Assembly: GCA_032768795.1 (NCBI GenBank)
Contig: CP136490.1
Location: 4,216,001-4,280,000, forward strand
Length of the DNA: 64,000 bases
Source: Tremella fuciformis
Taxonomy: Eukaryota; Basidiomycota; Tremellomycetes; Tremellales; Tremellaceae
Reading direction: 5' to 3'
The notes under the pieces were generated by a model, which had not been told where the DNA came from, ran no database searches, and was given only the letters and a program-made list of their open reading frames with translations. Below are positions 1 to 11,112 of this stretch, in pieces (positions within the stretch are counted from its first letter, which is position 1; every line of letters begins with the position of its first letter). The translations under genes were made by a program, and so were the position numbers.

Positions 1-321
1 CCGTCGATGGGCAACATGCGCCAGACTGGCCCCGGGTCAGGCATGAGGGGCAACGAGTACGAATACTTCTCTCAGGGCCGGGTCGCCTCGCTCAATGGTA
101 TGGGCGGCGGCGGGCAAGGTCTCGGATTGCCGGGACATGGCAGCGCTCCCGGTTACCCGCCGCCTACGCCGGGTACGACGCATCACTTGCAGGAGATGAT
201 CTACCAGAACAGCCAGCGAGATCGTACGCGCCGCGACGCCGCTCAGTCACAATCGCAATCGCCCGATTCTCCGCAGTCGCGAGAAAAGCGCCGTGAAGGA
301 TGCGGGTGTGTAGTGATGTGA
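1..321 (+). CDS. C-terminal tail of a CaaX-box protein (5' end outside window)
   Basis: The frame is open from base 1, so this is the end of a larger gene. About 106 residues are visible: a low-complexity tail rich in Gly, Pro, Ser and Gln, then a short basic stretch and the ending GCGCVVM. CVVM is a CaaX box, with the X = Met expected for farnesylation, and the Cys two residues upstream could be palmitoylated. This implies a membrane-tethered protein such as a Ras-like GTPase or a lipid-anchored kinase, but no catalytic domain is in view and the family cannot be named. The gene converges on the AMP deaminase gene 102 bp away. Confidence 0.6.
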   Translation, partial: PSMGNMRQTGPGSGMRGNEYEYFSQGRVASLNGMGGGGQGLGLPGHGSAPGYPPPTPGTTHHLQEMIYQNSQRDRTRRDAAQSQSQSPDSPQSREKRREGCGCVVM

Positions 322-423
322 AGAGCAGAGGAGTATGCCATGTTCATGCGCCGCACGTATCCTATCGTGCATAATGTTGTTGGATGTATATACATGCATG
401 ACCATGCCATCGTAGTGGGTAGG

Positions 424-3400
424 TCACCGGTGCAGCTCGTCCCGCCGCGCCTGCGCTTGAGTCTGGTCGGGCGACCTGCCCATCACGGCTGCCAGCGCGT
501 TGCCCGCCGCGCCGAGGCTGGACGGTAGGCTCGTCCCGTGCATCGCGGCGGCGGCGACTTCGGAATCGCTCTTGGGCAGGGTAGGTCGTGCGTCCTTCGA
601 GCCGGGGGTGTGGTCCGGCCGAAGCTGCGCAGCCGTGGCTGTGGCAGCCATGGCGGAGGCGACCGACGAGGGCATTGTGGGCGAGGGGGGGTTGTGCGAT
701 GGCACAGTGGGGTTTTGGAGCTTGAGGTGGGTGGGCGTGGCTGACGGCGCGTGGGTGCCGTGCTTGATGAGCGTCCTGCGGTCAGCCTGCGAGATCACAG
801 AAAGAGGGGGGAAACGGCGCACAGCTCTTCCAGGAGGGTGGCGTGGCGGTAGGCGAGCCGAATGGTGGGCACGTTGGTCTTGTGTATATCGTTGCCCTCT
901 TTGCCGGGGAGGTACCACTTCTGGCCGATCCAGTGCTTCTTGACGGCCATCTCCCACCCGCTCTGCAGGACCGAGTTGCGCGCGAGCTCGCACATGTCCG
1001 CCGGGGTGAGTTTGTAGATCTGCGCGGCGCACGAGTACTCTTCGAGCAGGTGCGACTGGGTAAAGTGGAACTGGAGCGGGTCGTCGGTCGACAGCGACAC
1101 GTTGAGCCCGACGCGGAAGAAGTCTTTGAACGGGTTGCGCTCGTATGTCAGGAACAGGGCGTTGTTCGACAGCGGCGACATGGCCAGCCCAATTTGTTTC
1201 AGGTAGAAGAGGTACTGCAGGGCGGGCACCTTGCGCAGGAGGATACCGTGCGAGATCGAGTGCGCCGTGAGGAAGGCTGAAGACAGGTGATCGGGATCGC
1301 CAGCCTCGCCGCAGTGCGGCCGGAGCACGAACGTGTCTGCGGTGAGTAAACATTTACACAGTCTTCCTCCAGACCCACTGAAACCGCGGTGCCGCCTGAA
1401 GGCATTCAAGCTTGCCATGTTGGCGAACATGTAGTAGATCCTTGACGTCAGCTGAAATCCTCATTGTATCACGACCCTCACCAGTAGCTGTACGGAGGGC
1501 TCTGCGTCGTGTCCCACATCCTCGCGGTGGGGAACTTGCGGTACAGCCTTCTCTCCGGCTTGCTCTCGTCGTCCACCGAATCAAAGCCGACGACTCGCTG
1601 CAGGAACACGTGCAGCTCTGGGTGGGTCGTGGGGTCTTTGGTCACCTCGAACAGAGGCTGGAAGACATTCTTGACGACATCCTCAAAGTTGTTCACTAGC
1701 CCGCTGTTTTTGTACACCTCGTACAGCCGCGGGACTTGGATGAGCCAGCGCACGTTGTGCGAGATGAGCTTGTTGCCAACAACCCATTTGGCAAGTTTGT
1801 CCCATTCGCTCATGTTTCGGCCGTAGATCGAAAGTCGCCACTCAGAGTGCTGATACTTTGACTGCTCCAAGTCCGTGATGAGCTCGTGAGTCAGCTCGGC
1901 AAGGTATTTCCCCTTCAGCAAGTTGTCGGTCTTCAGGAAGATCTCTCGTAGACGCGAGGAACCGGTGGGGTTGTATCGGTCGTTGAAGCGGTCGAAGCGG
2001 TGAAACTCTTGGTGCGCGTGCATGTCGAGAGTATCGATGGACAGGTCGTATGCGGTGAGCTTGAGCGACTCGAATACCTCGGCAAGGGTGAGGTCTTTGC
2101 CGTCTCGGTGAATCACGATTTCGTCCGGATTCTTCTTCAACTTCGACTTGATGAAACGAAGCAGATGCTTTTGATTCATCGAGGCGGAATGGTGAATGTG
2201 GGTATCGACTTTTCGGACATTGTAGAAGTCACTATACTAAGCTTGGTCAGGCTGAATAGGACCACGACTCACCGATGAGGGACGGCCTTCATGTCTGCCA
2301 GCTCCTGATACTCGTTCAGGAGACAGTATAAGCTCCACTTGCTTGCCAGATACTTGAGTCGCCTAAAGGCGAAGCTCTTTGCCGGTCCATCCGAGCAGAC
2401 GCCCAACAGGAAGTCCAGGTCGCTGAAGTATTCCCGCAAGTCCGGAATACGCGACAACAGCTTACGCTTGCCCTTCCTATCCCCATTGGCCATCGCGTCG
2501 TTTGCCACCGGGGCCGCTCCACTAATGGCCCCATTCGGTGTGCCGTCGACTGGTGCTGCTTCCTCGAAGGCGTTATCACCTGCAAAGACTTCGAATACGC
2601 CTTCGTTGTTCAGACCGAAGGCCCACTTGACGTCATCCCCCGGTATCTCGCACTCGTCAAACTTGAACGCGACGCTGTCTGCTCGATGCTCGTCCGAGCT
2701 GGGAGACAGTTTTGGAGCTCCGCTCGAGTCGGTCTGTTCGGGTAACGGTCCGTTTTCTGCCGGGCGCCACTTCCAGTGCGGCGGCGGTGGAGCTGGGTAG
2801 ATCTTCCAGGAATGCAAGTCTGGCTCGCCTGGCGCTGCAGGCTGTTGGGAAGAGGAAGCGGCGGGGTTCTCGCAGTCCTCGGACGGGATGTCCGCCTTCA
2901 GGCCATAGATGTCGCCAGAGTCACGAGGGTAGAATCCTCTGAATGATCCATCGTGGTCACGGGGATTGTCGCCAAGGCGTTGGTTGGAGACTTCCATGTA
3001 CTTGTCGCGAAGTTCGAGGCATTTTGCGAAAGACGCGCTACCGTCAGTCGAATGTCAGCATCTGGAAGACTCACTATAGCATTTCGAGTTCTGATCCGAT
3101 TCCTTGTTCTGCAAAAGCAACCATTTGAATCTGCATCAGCAGCTGATCAGGTGCAATGGACTTGTCTAGCGGGGACCATAGGGAAGCAGGACTGGTATCA
3201 TCGATAGGAGACGTTGGGCAGGTCGCCGGGGTCAGAGGGGCAATGAACAGATGAGGATCGATCATGGTCATGGGCAGCAGTGCAAGTTGTCGTGTGACAG
3301 TAAAGTCTCTAGGTAAGAGACGATTTGGGGCAAAGTGTGTAGACCACGAGGCAGATCAGGGTGTGTTGATGTGAAGCAGCCGGGCGACACGACGGGCTCT

Positions 3401-4489
3401 GTGGGGTATTTGAGGCATGAGCACCTCCTCCCTCGGCACACGTTCGTAATCTCTCCAGATATTCGATGAGACGCGCGCTCCGCAAATGCAGGAGCTGTCA
3501 AACGATATGACCAAGGAGAGACTTGACTTATCGTCAAAGGATGCGTTGGAGGGGGGCAAACGACGAGAATCGCCTGAGACAGAGGGCCCACACGAGACCC
3601 TCCTAGGATGTGCGATGGACTGCGCTTGGTGTCGCAGCTGCGGCCCATGACGCTGGGGAGAAGGCTTGGCGTGAATGTATCGGGGAGTGGGGAAACCAGG
3701 TGCAAGAGGAGGAGGGGGGGGGGGGGGTGCTGAGGTGGAGCGTAAAGACTCACCGGGCTGGGGCAAGACTTGACTGTTGCTGATGCTTGTGGCGGGCAGT
3801 CTGAACGCCGCTTGCAGACCTTGCGCCTCGGTCTGCTCCTCTAGGAGTCTCTCCTGGGCTTCCTCTTGCAGGTCGAGCTGCTCCTGCGAGTCGACCTCGG
3901 CGCGATGTAACAAAGTTGGCCGCGGGTCAAGATCACCGCCCGCTGGTCCAGAATGAGTGTCCATCGTCGAGGGTCGCACGGGGTAATTCTGAATTGAACG
4001 ACTGCCATGGGCACGATCTTCCTCATCGCCCTGCTCCACATCTTCTTCCTCGCCATCTTCGGCCATGCCCATGCCCGCTCCACCGCGAGAGACGTTCGGC
4101 CCGACGTCCACCCCTGCATCTTTTCCCTTTGGATGGAATGCGGATGGGCTGGGATCTCGCAAAACATCACCGGTGGAGATTGGCTGCGGCCCATCCTTGT
4201 GAGACTTGGGCGATGAAGATGTCCTTTCTCGGGCTGATGTGCTTGCGGAGGGGGATGGCTGCTGAGAATCCGGTATAGCGGCCGGCGGGATGCGAGGCAG
4301 GTGATGAGAGAGCCATATTTCGTCCTTCAGATGCAGTCTGCGCTCCTCGTGATAGTCGAAAGAGGGGGAGGCATGAACGTGTGCGGGCGCATCTTCCAGC
4401 TGGTCCGGTGTCATCGGGTATCGACCTGGTGTCGGCGAAGGGATGGGAACGGGCGTTGAGCGCCCCGAGCCGTTTTCAAAGCCCGGCAT
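424..4489 (-). CDS. AMD1: AMP deaminase
   Basis: Hydrolyses AMP to IMP and ammonia in the cytosolic purine nucleotide cycle. Seven exons fit: 4489-3754, 3306-3075, 3037-2273, 2231-1482, 1440-1379, 1336-823 and 775-424, giving 1136 aa. Family hallmarks are [21 protein letters not shown] at the start of the conserved region, the metal-site block [20 protein letters not shown] (exons 3-4), [15 protein letters not shown] (exons 5-6) and the catalytic [13 protein letters not shown]. The first 250 or so residues are acidic and Pro/Ser-rich and look disordered. The last exon adds a low-complexity tail reached through a 47-bp intron; reading through instead would stop at 795. The first intron is about 447 bp, ten times the others. 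The start ATG at 4489 is the first in the frame. Exon 1-2 junction moderate, the rest high confidence. Confidence 0.93.
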
Positions 4490-5233
4490 GATGCTGGTGA
4501 AGCAGGCCTCTGTTCAACGACAGAGGAGACCGATTTCCTGGGGAATGTTGCGACCGCGAACGAAATTCCATGTAGTTCAATTCTTTTGGAACCCAGCTTG
4601 GGATGGACCTATGAGAACGTCATGGTTCGCTTAATCTCTGACGCTGATAACTTTTGCTTCCGGGCGGTCTGCTAATCGATCTCCCCGGCCACGTGATCAA
4701 GTGAGATGAACCAATAAGTAAACGAGTGTGTTGCGGTTTCATCTATTCCGAGACCAAGGTTACAGAAATGGGAACAGGGGGAACACAGGGAGGGGGACCG
4801 TGTTTAGGGTTGTGCTCTGCTTTAGCATGTTGACGCGGCGGGGTACGGGGTGGAGGTCAAAGCGTCAATGCCCTTTCGGCATTTCACGTCACGTCCCTGT
4901 TTCCCTGTTTCCCTGTTTAAAAAGAGGATCACGCATGCCACCTTGTCCAGCACCGCCACCTACGATCGTCTATTCTCGTCAAAGTCCACTCTCTTGACTC
5001 TTCGCAATCGACCCACCTGTTTACATCTGTACTGTCTCATCCCCCCCGTCTCCAACTCATTCCTCTGCTGTCTGTCGAGCAGCAGCACAGAACAAAACGG
5101 GACAAGGAGGGCGACGACAACGGCTGCGATTCCCACACGAGGCCAACGCGCCTCGACACGACCCTCATTTGTCAATCTCCTTTCATAGTATTTCGCTTGA
5201 CCTCGACCATCAATCGCCACACCTCTCACCATC
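4490..5233. promoter_or_regulatory. Divergent intergenic region, AMP deaminase / heparinase-like gene
   Basis: This 744-bp region lies between two genes transcribed away from each other, so it should hold both promoters. The right half is pyrimidine-rich on the + strand with CT tracts (about 4970-5090), common upstream of basidiomycete genes. A short direct repeat of a TCCCTGTT unit occurs around 4892-4917. No convincing TATA box or RNA gene was seen. Confidence 0.4.
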
Positions 5234-8200
5234 ATGGCGCACTACCAACAAGCGCCCTACTCGGACAGCCCGGCGTCCGGGGGCTACAGGGACAACGACT
5301 ATGGCAATTCGTACGGTAACAACGGGGGAAATAATTACGGAGGCTACAGCGACGAGCCTGGCTACTCGAGCGGTGGCTACGGCAGGAATGCCCAAGGTGG
5401 TGGTGGCGGTGACAGCTGTGAGTGACTGCCTGCGGCACCGATGGCTTAGTAGCTGACGCGACTTTTACCTTGACTCCGTTGCCGATCTGCCGTATCTCTC
5501 CTTTGGTTGGTCCCCATCGCCGCCCACGCTTCCTTTGTCCCATTCCTCTACCGTACCCATGACTCGGTTCACATCCATCCTCAACGCCCGCATGTTCCTC
5601 CTATCCTCGTGGGCATACTCCACACAATGCCTCTCCCCGCTCCCACCCGACGCGGTACATCTGACAACTCTACCTCTGTCGACCGTATCCCTCTTACCGA
5701 TCGCACCCATCCTTACAATCAACAAATATCCTCTCCAGATCCTATGGGCCCGACCAACCCTTATGCGGCGACTTCGCCATCTGGCGGGTATCAGCCGAAG
5801 AAGAAGCGCAACAAGTGGCTTTGGGTCGGCATCCCCATCCTGATCATTCTCGTCATCATAGGCGCTGTTCTTGGCGGTGTCTTGGGTTCGAGAGCGCACA
5901 ATAATAGCAGCAGCAGCAGTAGCAGTAGCGGGAGCAGCTCTTCAGGCGACAGCAACTCGGTTCCGTCGGGTGTGTCGGCCAATCCGAGCGCCACCTCAAC
6001 CGGAGCCAACGGCGAGTCTTACCTCGCTATCGCGACCAACAGCCAGTGGATGCTTCCTGTCTATGCCACCGGAGTCAGTCTACTGCTGAGGTCTCAGTAC
6101 ATGGCTCATTTCCAGACCAACACTGCCGGTTATGCCTCCCCCACGTTCCAATCGTCTAGCAGCGCCGATGAGGCTTGGCCGTCTGACCCTAGTCCCCCCA
6201 ACAACGACTCCATTCGTAGTCACCCTCGCCTCATCGCACCCTCCTACAAGTGGACGGCGCTGCAGACGCTGATCCCCAACAACCCTTACCTCAAGTACTG
6301 GAACGCGACTATCGTGGCAAATGCCACTACGCAGATGGGTGAGGACCCGGAGGCTTATGTCGAGGACGGCGGTCTTTCAGGTTCCGGGGTACTCGATGTG
6401 GCCCGGAGGATCAAGATGAAGGTTAAGAACTGGTCGTATGCCTACAGAATGACAAACAACACTGCCTTCGTGGACCGTGTCTGGCTAGAGCTTCAGGTGA
6501 GTTGAGAGAGCCCTCGCTGGGTCATGTCTGAAAATCAGACTGCTGCCGGTAACAACTCGGACGTCTCTTTCGGCGCCAATGGTACTCGATGGAACCCCGA
6601 TCATTTCCTTGATCTAGGTGAATTCTGCAATGCCTTTGCGATCGGCTACGACTGGCTGTACGATGCTTGGACGGACGATCAACGAAACGCCATCATGTGG
6701 TCCATCATCAACCTGGGTCTCTCCTTTGGCCACGCTGCGTTGACTCTCGACTCTTCTGCTTCGGACTACTCTTGGTGGACCGGCTCACCGACTCAGGTCA
6801 ATGGCAACTGGAACTGCGTCTGCAATGGTGGCCTCACCTTGGCCGCACTGGCCATTTATGATTCGGATCCTACCGGAGTCGCCCAGGAAGTACTGGCCCT
6901 GACAGTACCTAATGCTTTCAACAACTGCTTCCAAGGTCCTCATTCAGACGGAACCTGGGCCGAGACCGCCAACTACTGGTACTTCGGCACGTGCGCTGCG
7001 GCCGAGATGTCTTCGGCTCTCGCCTCGGCCTTTGGTGACGATCGTGGTCTGGCGACGTCCAATCCTGGCTTCAACCTCACTTCGCTCTTTCACATGTACG
7101 TTCAGGGCAAGACGTCTTTGTTCAACTACGGTGACTGTGGACCCAACAAGTACTCGACTACCGCCAATGGACTGATCTACTGGGCCAATGTCTTTTCCGA
7201 GCCTCGTTACGCTCTTTACCAGCGAGACCAGTACGATGCATCGGAACCTTACGCGATGTTCTGGTACGACCCAACAGCGTCCGGTACATGGTGGGCCGAC
7301 CTCCCCATTGATCACCACTTTGGCGACTCAAAGGATGATTGGGCGACTGCTCGATCCGACTGGACCGACCTGAGCGGTACCTATTGGGCAATGAAGTCTG
7401 GTGCCTTGACCGGTCATCAGACTCACGGAGATGTCGACTTGGGAGACTTTGTTGTTGACGCGTTGGGCGAGCGATGGTTCGGCGAGCTGGGTTCCGGGCA
7501 ATACCTGTCCGACGGTTACTTCAGCAGCGAAGCTCAGAACTCGGAACGATGGCTGTACTACCGCAAACGTACCGATGGTCAAAACACGCTCTACATCGAC
7601 TATCAGAACCAGAATGTCGACGCTGCTCCTTCGACCAACTTTGGCTCGAGCGGAACAGCCCAAGGTCTTGCTCCGAGCTTGACGCTCGAGACCGACGACA
7701 CGGCTTTCTTTACTACCGACTTGACCTCGGCATACAACTACACCGTTAAGCGCGGTATTCGTTTCTTGAACGGCCGAAAGCAAATCTTGGTCCAGGACGA
7801 CGTTTCGGGCATCCCGTCCGGCACCGACGTGATGTGGCGCGCACACACCAACGCGTCCGTCTCCATCGACACGAACGGTACCGCCGCCACTCTCACTCTC
7901 AACTCGCAAACCGCTACCGTCTCGCTGCTCGCAGGACCGAGCGGAGCCACTTTCAGCACCATGTCCGCCACTCGGCTGTCTCAAGACCCGCCTGCACCTA
8001 CCGGCAGCTCCGAGGACTCTGAGACGGGACCTTATGTCACCAATGACGGCGTGACTGTTTTGGTGGTAGACAGCACAGTCGGCGGCGACTTTTCCATCGA
8101 GGTCCTCATCAACCCTCAATGGAGCGGCATGGACGCGAGCACCTACGTTACACCGCCCAGTGTCAGCATTGACAATTGGAGCTTGACGTCGCACAATTAG
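5234..8200 (+). CDS. Membrane-anchored heparinase II/III-like (chondroitin AC/alginate lyase-fold) protein
   Basis: Three exons (5234-5417, 5739-6496, 6539-8200) give 867 aa. The N-terminus (about 1-85) is a Gly/Tyr/Asn-rich cytosolic segment ending in KKKRNKW, followed by one transmembrane span at about 88-112 with no cleavable signal, so a type II membrane protein. A Ser-rich linker follows, then a large extracellular domain with many N-glycosylation sequons. The part from about 170 to 560 resembles the alpha-toroid of heparinase II/III-like proteins (for example NCVCNGGLTLAALAIYDSDP and ANYWYFGTCAAAEMSSAL), and the C-terminal half is beta-rich. Polysaccharide lyase activity is inferred from the fold; the substrate is unknown. 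The 321-bp first intron is chosen because it is the only acceptor that keeps frame. An alternative is a start within 5507-5630, which would lose the GY-rich head. Confidence 0.78.
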
Positions 8201-8774
8201 GCGAGTAAGGGGCCGTAAAGGAGAAGAGAGGCGAAGATAAGAAGTGAGGTGGAGACGAGGGAGGGTGTTCGGGAACGAGCAGGCGATGACGATGCTTGAC
8301 GATGGCGTTCTGACGAGAATTGACGTGACCGGTCTCACATTCCACAAAGAGTAGCCTTACGATTCTTTACCGTATCAAATGATGCGCCGAAATGCCGAAA
8401 TGCACGGACTTTGCTCTTCCCAAACACATGCACATGACTGCCCAGACTACACATGTCAGCGCGACGACAAAGGCCGTCTGAGACGATGAGAGGATGCGAC
8501 GATCATCGCTGCACCCTTTCACCGGGCCGACATGGAGGTAAAGGAGTCTGACGCAGATGAAAGGGTGCGTGTGCCAATAAAACGGGTGGACGTTGCTCCA
8601 TCCATACAGAGGCGGGGAGGACCATTGTCAAATGCCCCGCTGCAAGCGGGCATAGACACGGGGTGTCACCGGCAAGAGGGGCAGGGGCTAGAGCGTCCAC
8701 GAGCAGGTATAAATAGTGGGTACACCAACTGTGTGGCTCGGCGTGCTCGCTCTACTGCTCATATATTTCGCGTC
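8201..8774. promoter_or_regulatory. Intergenic region with TATA box for the small secreted gene
   Basis: The heparinase-like gene ends at 8200 and the next start is at 8775. A clear TATA box, TATAAATA, lies at 8708-8715, 60 bp before that ATG. Nothing else recognisable was seen; the short ORFs here look random. Confidence 0.55.
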
Positions 8775-9328
8775 ATGCTTCGGTTCACATCGGCCCTGGT
8801 GGCCATCGCGACCCTGTCCTTCATCAGAGCCGACGCCGCGTGCAAGGACGGCAACTTTCTCGCTGCCATCGGGCCCAACACGGCTCTGAACGCCGTGAGT
8901 CGGTGTACTGGATGTAGATGGGGGAGAGAGGGCTGACGCGGCAGAGCGGGACGGTGTATTACGGCCCGACGTACCAGACGCTGCCGTCTGCGTGCGATGG
9001 CAACTTTGTCTTCTCGTATAATATCTACGCGGAGGGGTTGGACACGACGCAGTTGTGGAACAACTCTCCTATACAGATCAGCGCGGTGGGTCCTCACCTC
9101 CCCCTCCTCTCCCCATCGTTATTCTTCATTCACTTGAGTCTGAGTCTCACTGAGAACGCCGGCTGACCCCAGTGCGCGCTGCTTGGCGGCGCGGGCGGCA
9201 GTCAGTTGTCTGTTCTGGATATCTTTGACCACCCGCCGTATACCGCGCTGGCCAATGCCACTGATCTGACGTTGATGTGTAGTTGCCAGAGCGGGAATGG
9301 CACGACGTACTGCGCGCCAGACCAGTAG
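8775..9328 (+). CDS. Small secreted cysteine-containing protein
   Basis: Three exons (8775-8894, 8945-9085, 9173-9328) give a 138-aa protein with no family I recognise. Residues 1-21 form a signal peptide (hydrophobic FTSALVAIATLSFI, likely cut near ADA-AC). The mature part has six cysteines, including ACDGN, CALLG, MCSC and a final YCAPDQ, and several N-glycosylation sites (NNS, NAT, NGT). Both introns carry a GCTGAC branch site directly before the acceptor. A TATA box sits 60 bp upstream. Size, secretion signal and Cys content are those of a fungal small secreted protein; role in the wall, adhesion or as effector is not visible. Confidence 0.75.
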
Positions 9329-11112
9329 CTCGTAGTATCTCGATACGACGAGCATGTTCCACAAAGACCATCTACCATCTGCAGTATGCAGTCGATGCAG
9401 CACAGAGTAGAGACAAGCTCTGCGGTGCCTTGAACCGTAGCGCCGTGCCGTGCCGCGGCCGCCGACAAGGATTCATGGGTCGGGAGTGGGTGAATGGGAT
9501 GACCGGTGCAGGATCAGATCCGGGGACGAGAAATACCCGAACGGGTGGTGGGACGGAGGAAAAGACGGGCGATCATCTCGTAACTAACCTCCTTGTCTCT
9601 GGCATCTGGCAGCAACTGCTTTGCAGCTCTGCAGCTTTGCAGATTGGAGGCGGCGTGGATTGACATTGACATTTCGCATCTCATCTCGGACCGAGGCGGG
9701 CTGGCTCGGATCGGAGGGACGGATGACGCACAAAGCCAGCGGCGGCTCGCTTACCTCCCTCTACCACGGTACCAGCTACTGACACCTGGTCAGTCCTCCC
9801 CTCTCCTCTCCCCATCCACGACCCGTCCTCTGTCCGCTCGACACTTGACTCCTTCACTGATCACTCACCTGCTGCCCGGCCGCTCACCCCGCATCAGATC
9901 ACCCATCCCCCGCTTCATCTCGGACGGCCGTACCCCCTCGTCCGAGCAACCCTCCTCGCCTAATCAACCCAGGTCCAGCTCCCAATCATCGCATCTACAA
10001 TGTACCAGCGCCTTCGACCGTCATCTTGAACCCGAGCTCTGCACTCGCTCGCATTCCAGCGCCCCGCCGGCTGTGCATACCGACTTGCCGGGTCGTGCAC
10101 CAGGAGGAAGAAAAAAAAGTCATGCACGCGCACATGTCGGCGGCGACACCTTCGGCGACGAAAGGATAAAAAGGCCGAGCAGCAGCCGCGGAGCAACGAC
10201 ATCCTCCTCCGACACAACTTGCTTTACCTATTTCTGATAGCCCTGTCCTGCACTAGCTGACGCCACCGGCCCTCGCAATCTCCGACCCAGGACACGACTC
10301 GTCGCTGTCACCCTCGGCATCAACGCCAACGCCATCAACATCAACAACACCACCATTGCTACCGCCTTTGACGACGCTCGAGCCGTCTTCACCGTCACTT
10401 CCAGCTGTACGACACCTTGCACCTGTAACACCTGCTTCTGTGCCTGTGCCCAGATCGGCTGGTCTCCCTCTGCGTCGTGCCTCGACCCAGTCTTCACCAC
10501 CGCCAACGCATTCCACATTCCTCGAGCTCGAATTCACCTTTTGGTCTTGCACTCCCCTGACCACCCTACCCCACGTCATCCCATCCCCCGCTCGAGCCAT
10601 CTACGATCGCCCTCCTTTGATCCAACAAACCCACTGCCGGCTCAAAGGTCACTTCGGCAGCGCTATCGTCTCCCAAAGGTCAGAGGTCCTTCACTGGCGC
10701 ATCTTCTGCCCGAACCTTCCCCCTCGTCGCTATCGACAATCTCACGAAAACCCTCGTCCAAGCGAGCAAAAGGACGCACGAAACTCCCAAAAGCCTCGTC
10801 CCCGAGAAACAGGTGACTGGTAACTCGCAACTCGGTCCCTTTTTACAGCGTCCTCGCGGCCAGAGTCTAACCATTTCGAGCTCGCCATCACCCTCGTCGA
10901 CGTCTACGCCAAGCGCATCTACCACTTTCCGCCCCTTCCCTCGTCCCGGTACCCTCGCCTCTCCCGATCCAATCGCTCGCTAAAGGACCGCTACCGCTTT
11001 TTTTCGTGGTTCTTCGAGGGTAGAAGGCCCGCGCTGTCAAATCGCTCAACGTGCTCCCGCGTCTTCCAATCATTACGCCCGACAATCCGACCCCAACGTT
11101 TTCACGAACAAT
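9329..11112. other. Long non-coding stretch before the Zn2Cys6 gene
   Basis: This 1.8-kb stretch shows no believable coding exon on either strand. From about 9770 to 11080 the + strand is strongly pyrimidine-rich, as expected for a promoter and long 5' leader of the transcription factor gene. A TATA-like GGATAAAAAGG lies near 10163-10173, so the leader could be about 900 nt. Several small reading frames occur in it; I cannot tell upstream ORFs from chance. Confidence 0.4.

Noticed and set aside
793..823. Stop codon ending AMP deaminase at 795
   Set aside because: A 47-bp intron (776-822) with a CTGAC branch site joins in frame to a last exon ending at 424; the seven-exon sum is then divisible by three.
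424..1353. 309-aa minus-strand frame as a separate gene
   Set aside because: Its right part is a shadow of the AMP deaminase exon; only the left 352 bp are real, as the last exon of that gene.
7328..8347. 339-aa minus-strand frame over the heparinase-like gene
   Set aside because: Antisense to a well-supported exon and without recognisable features.
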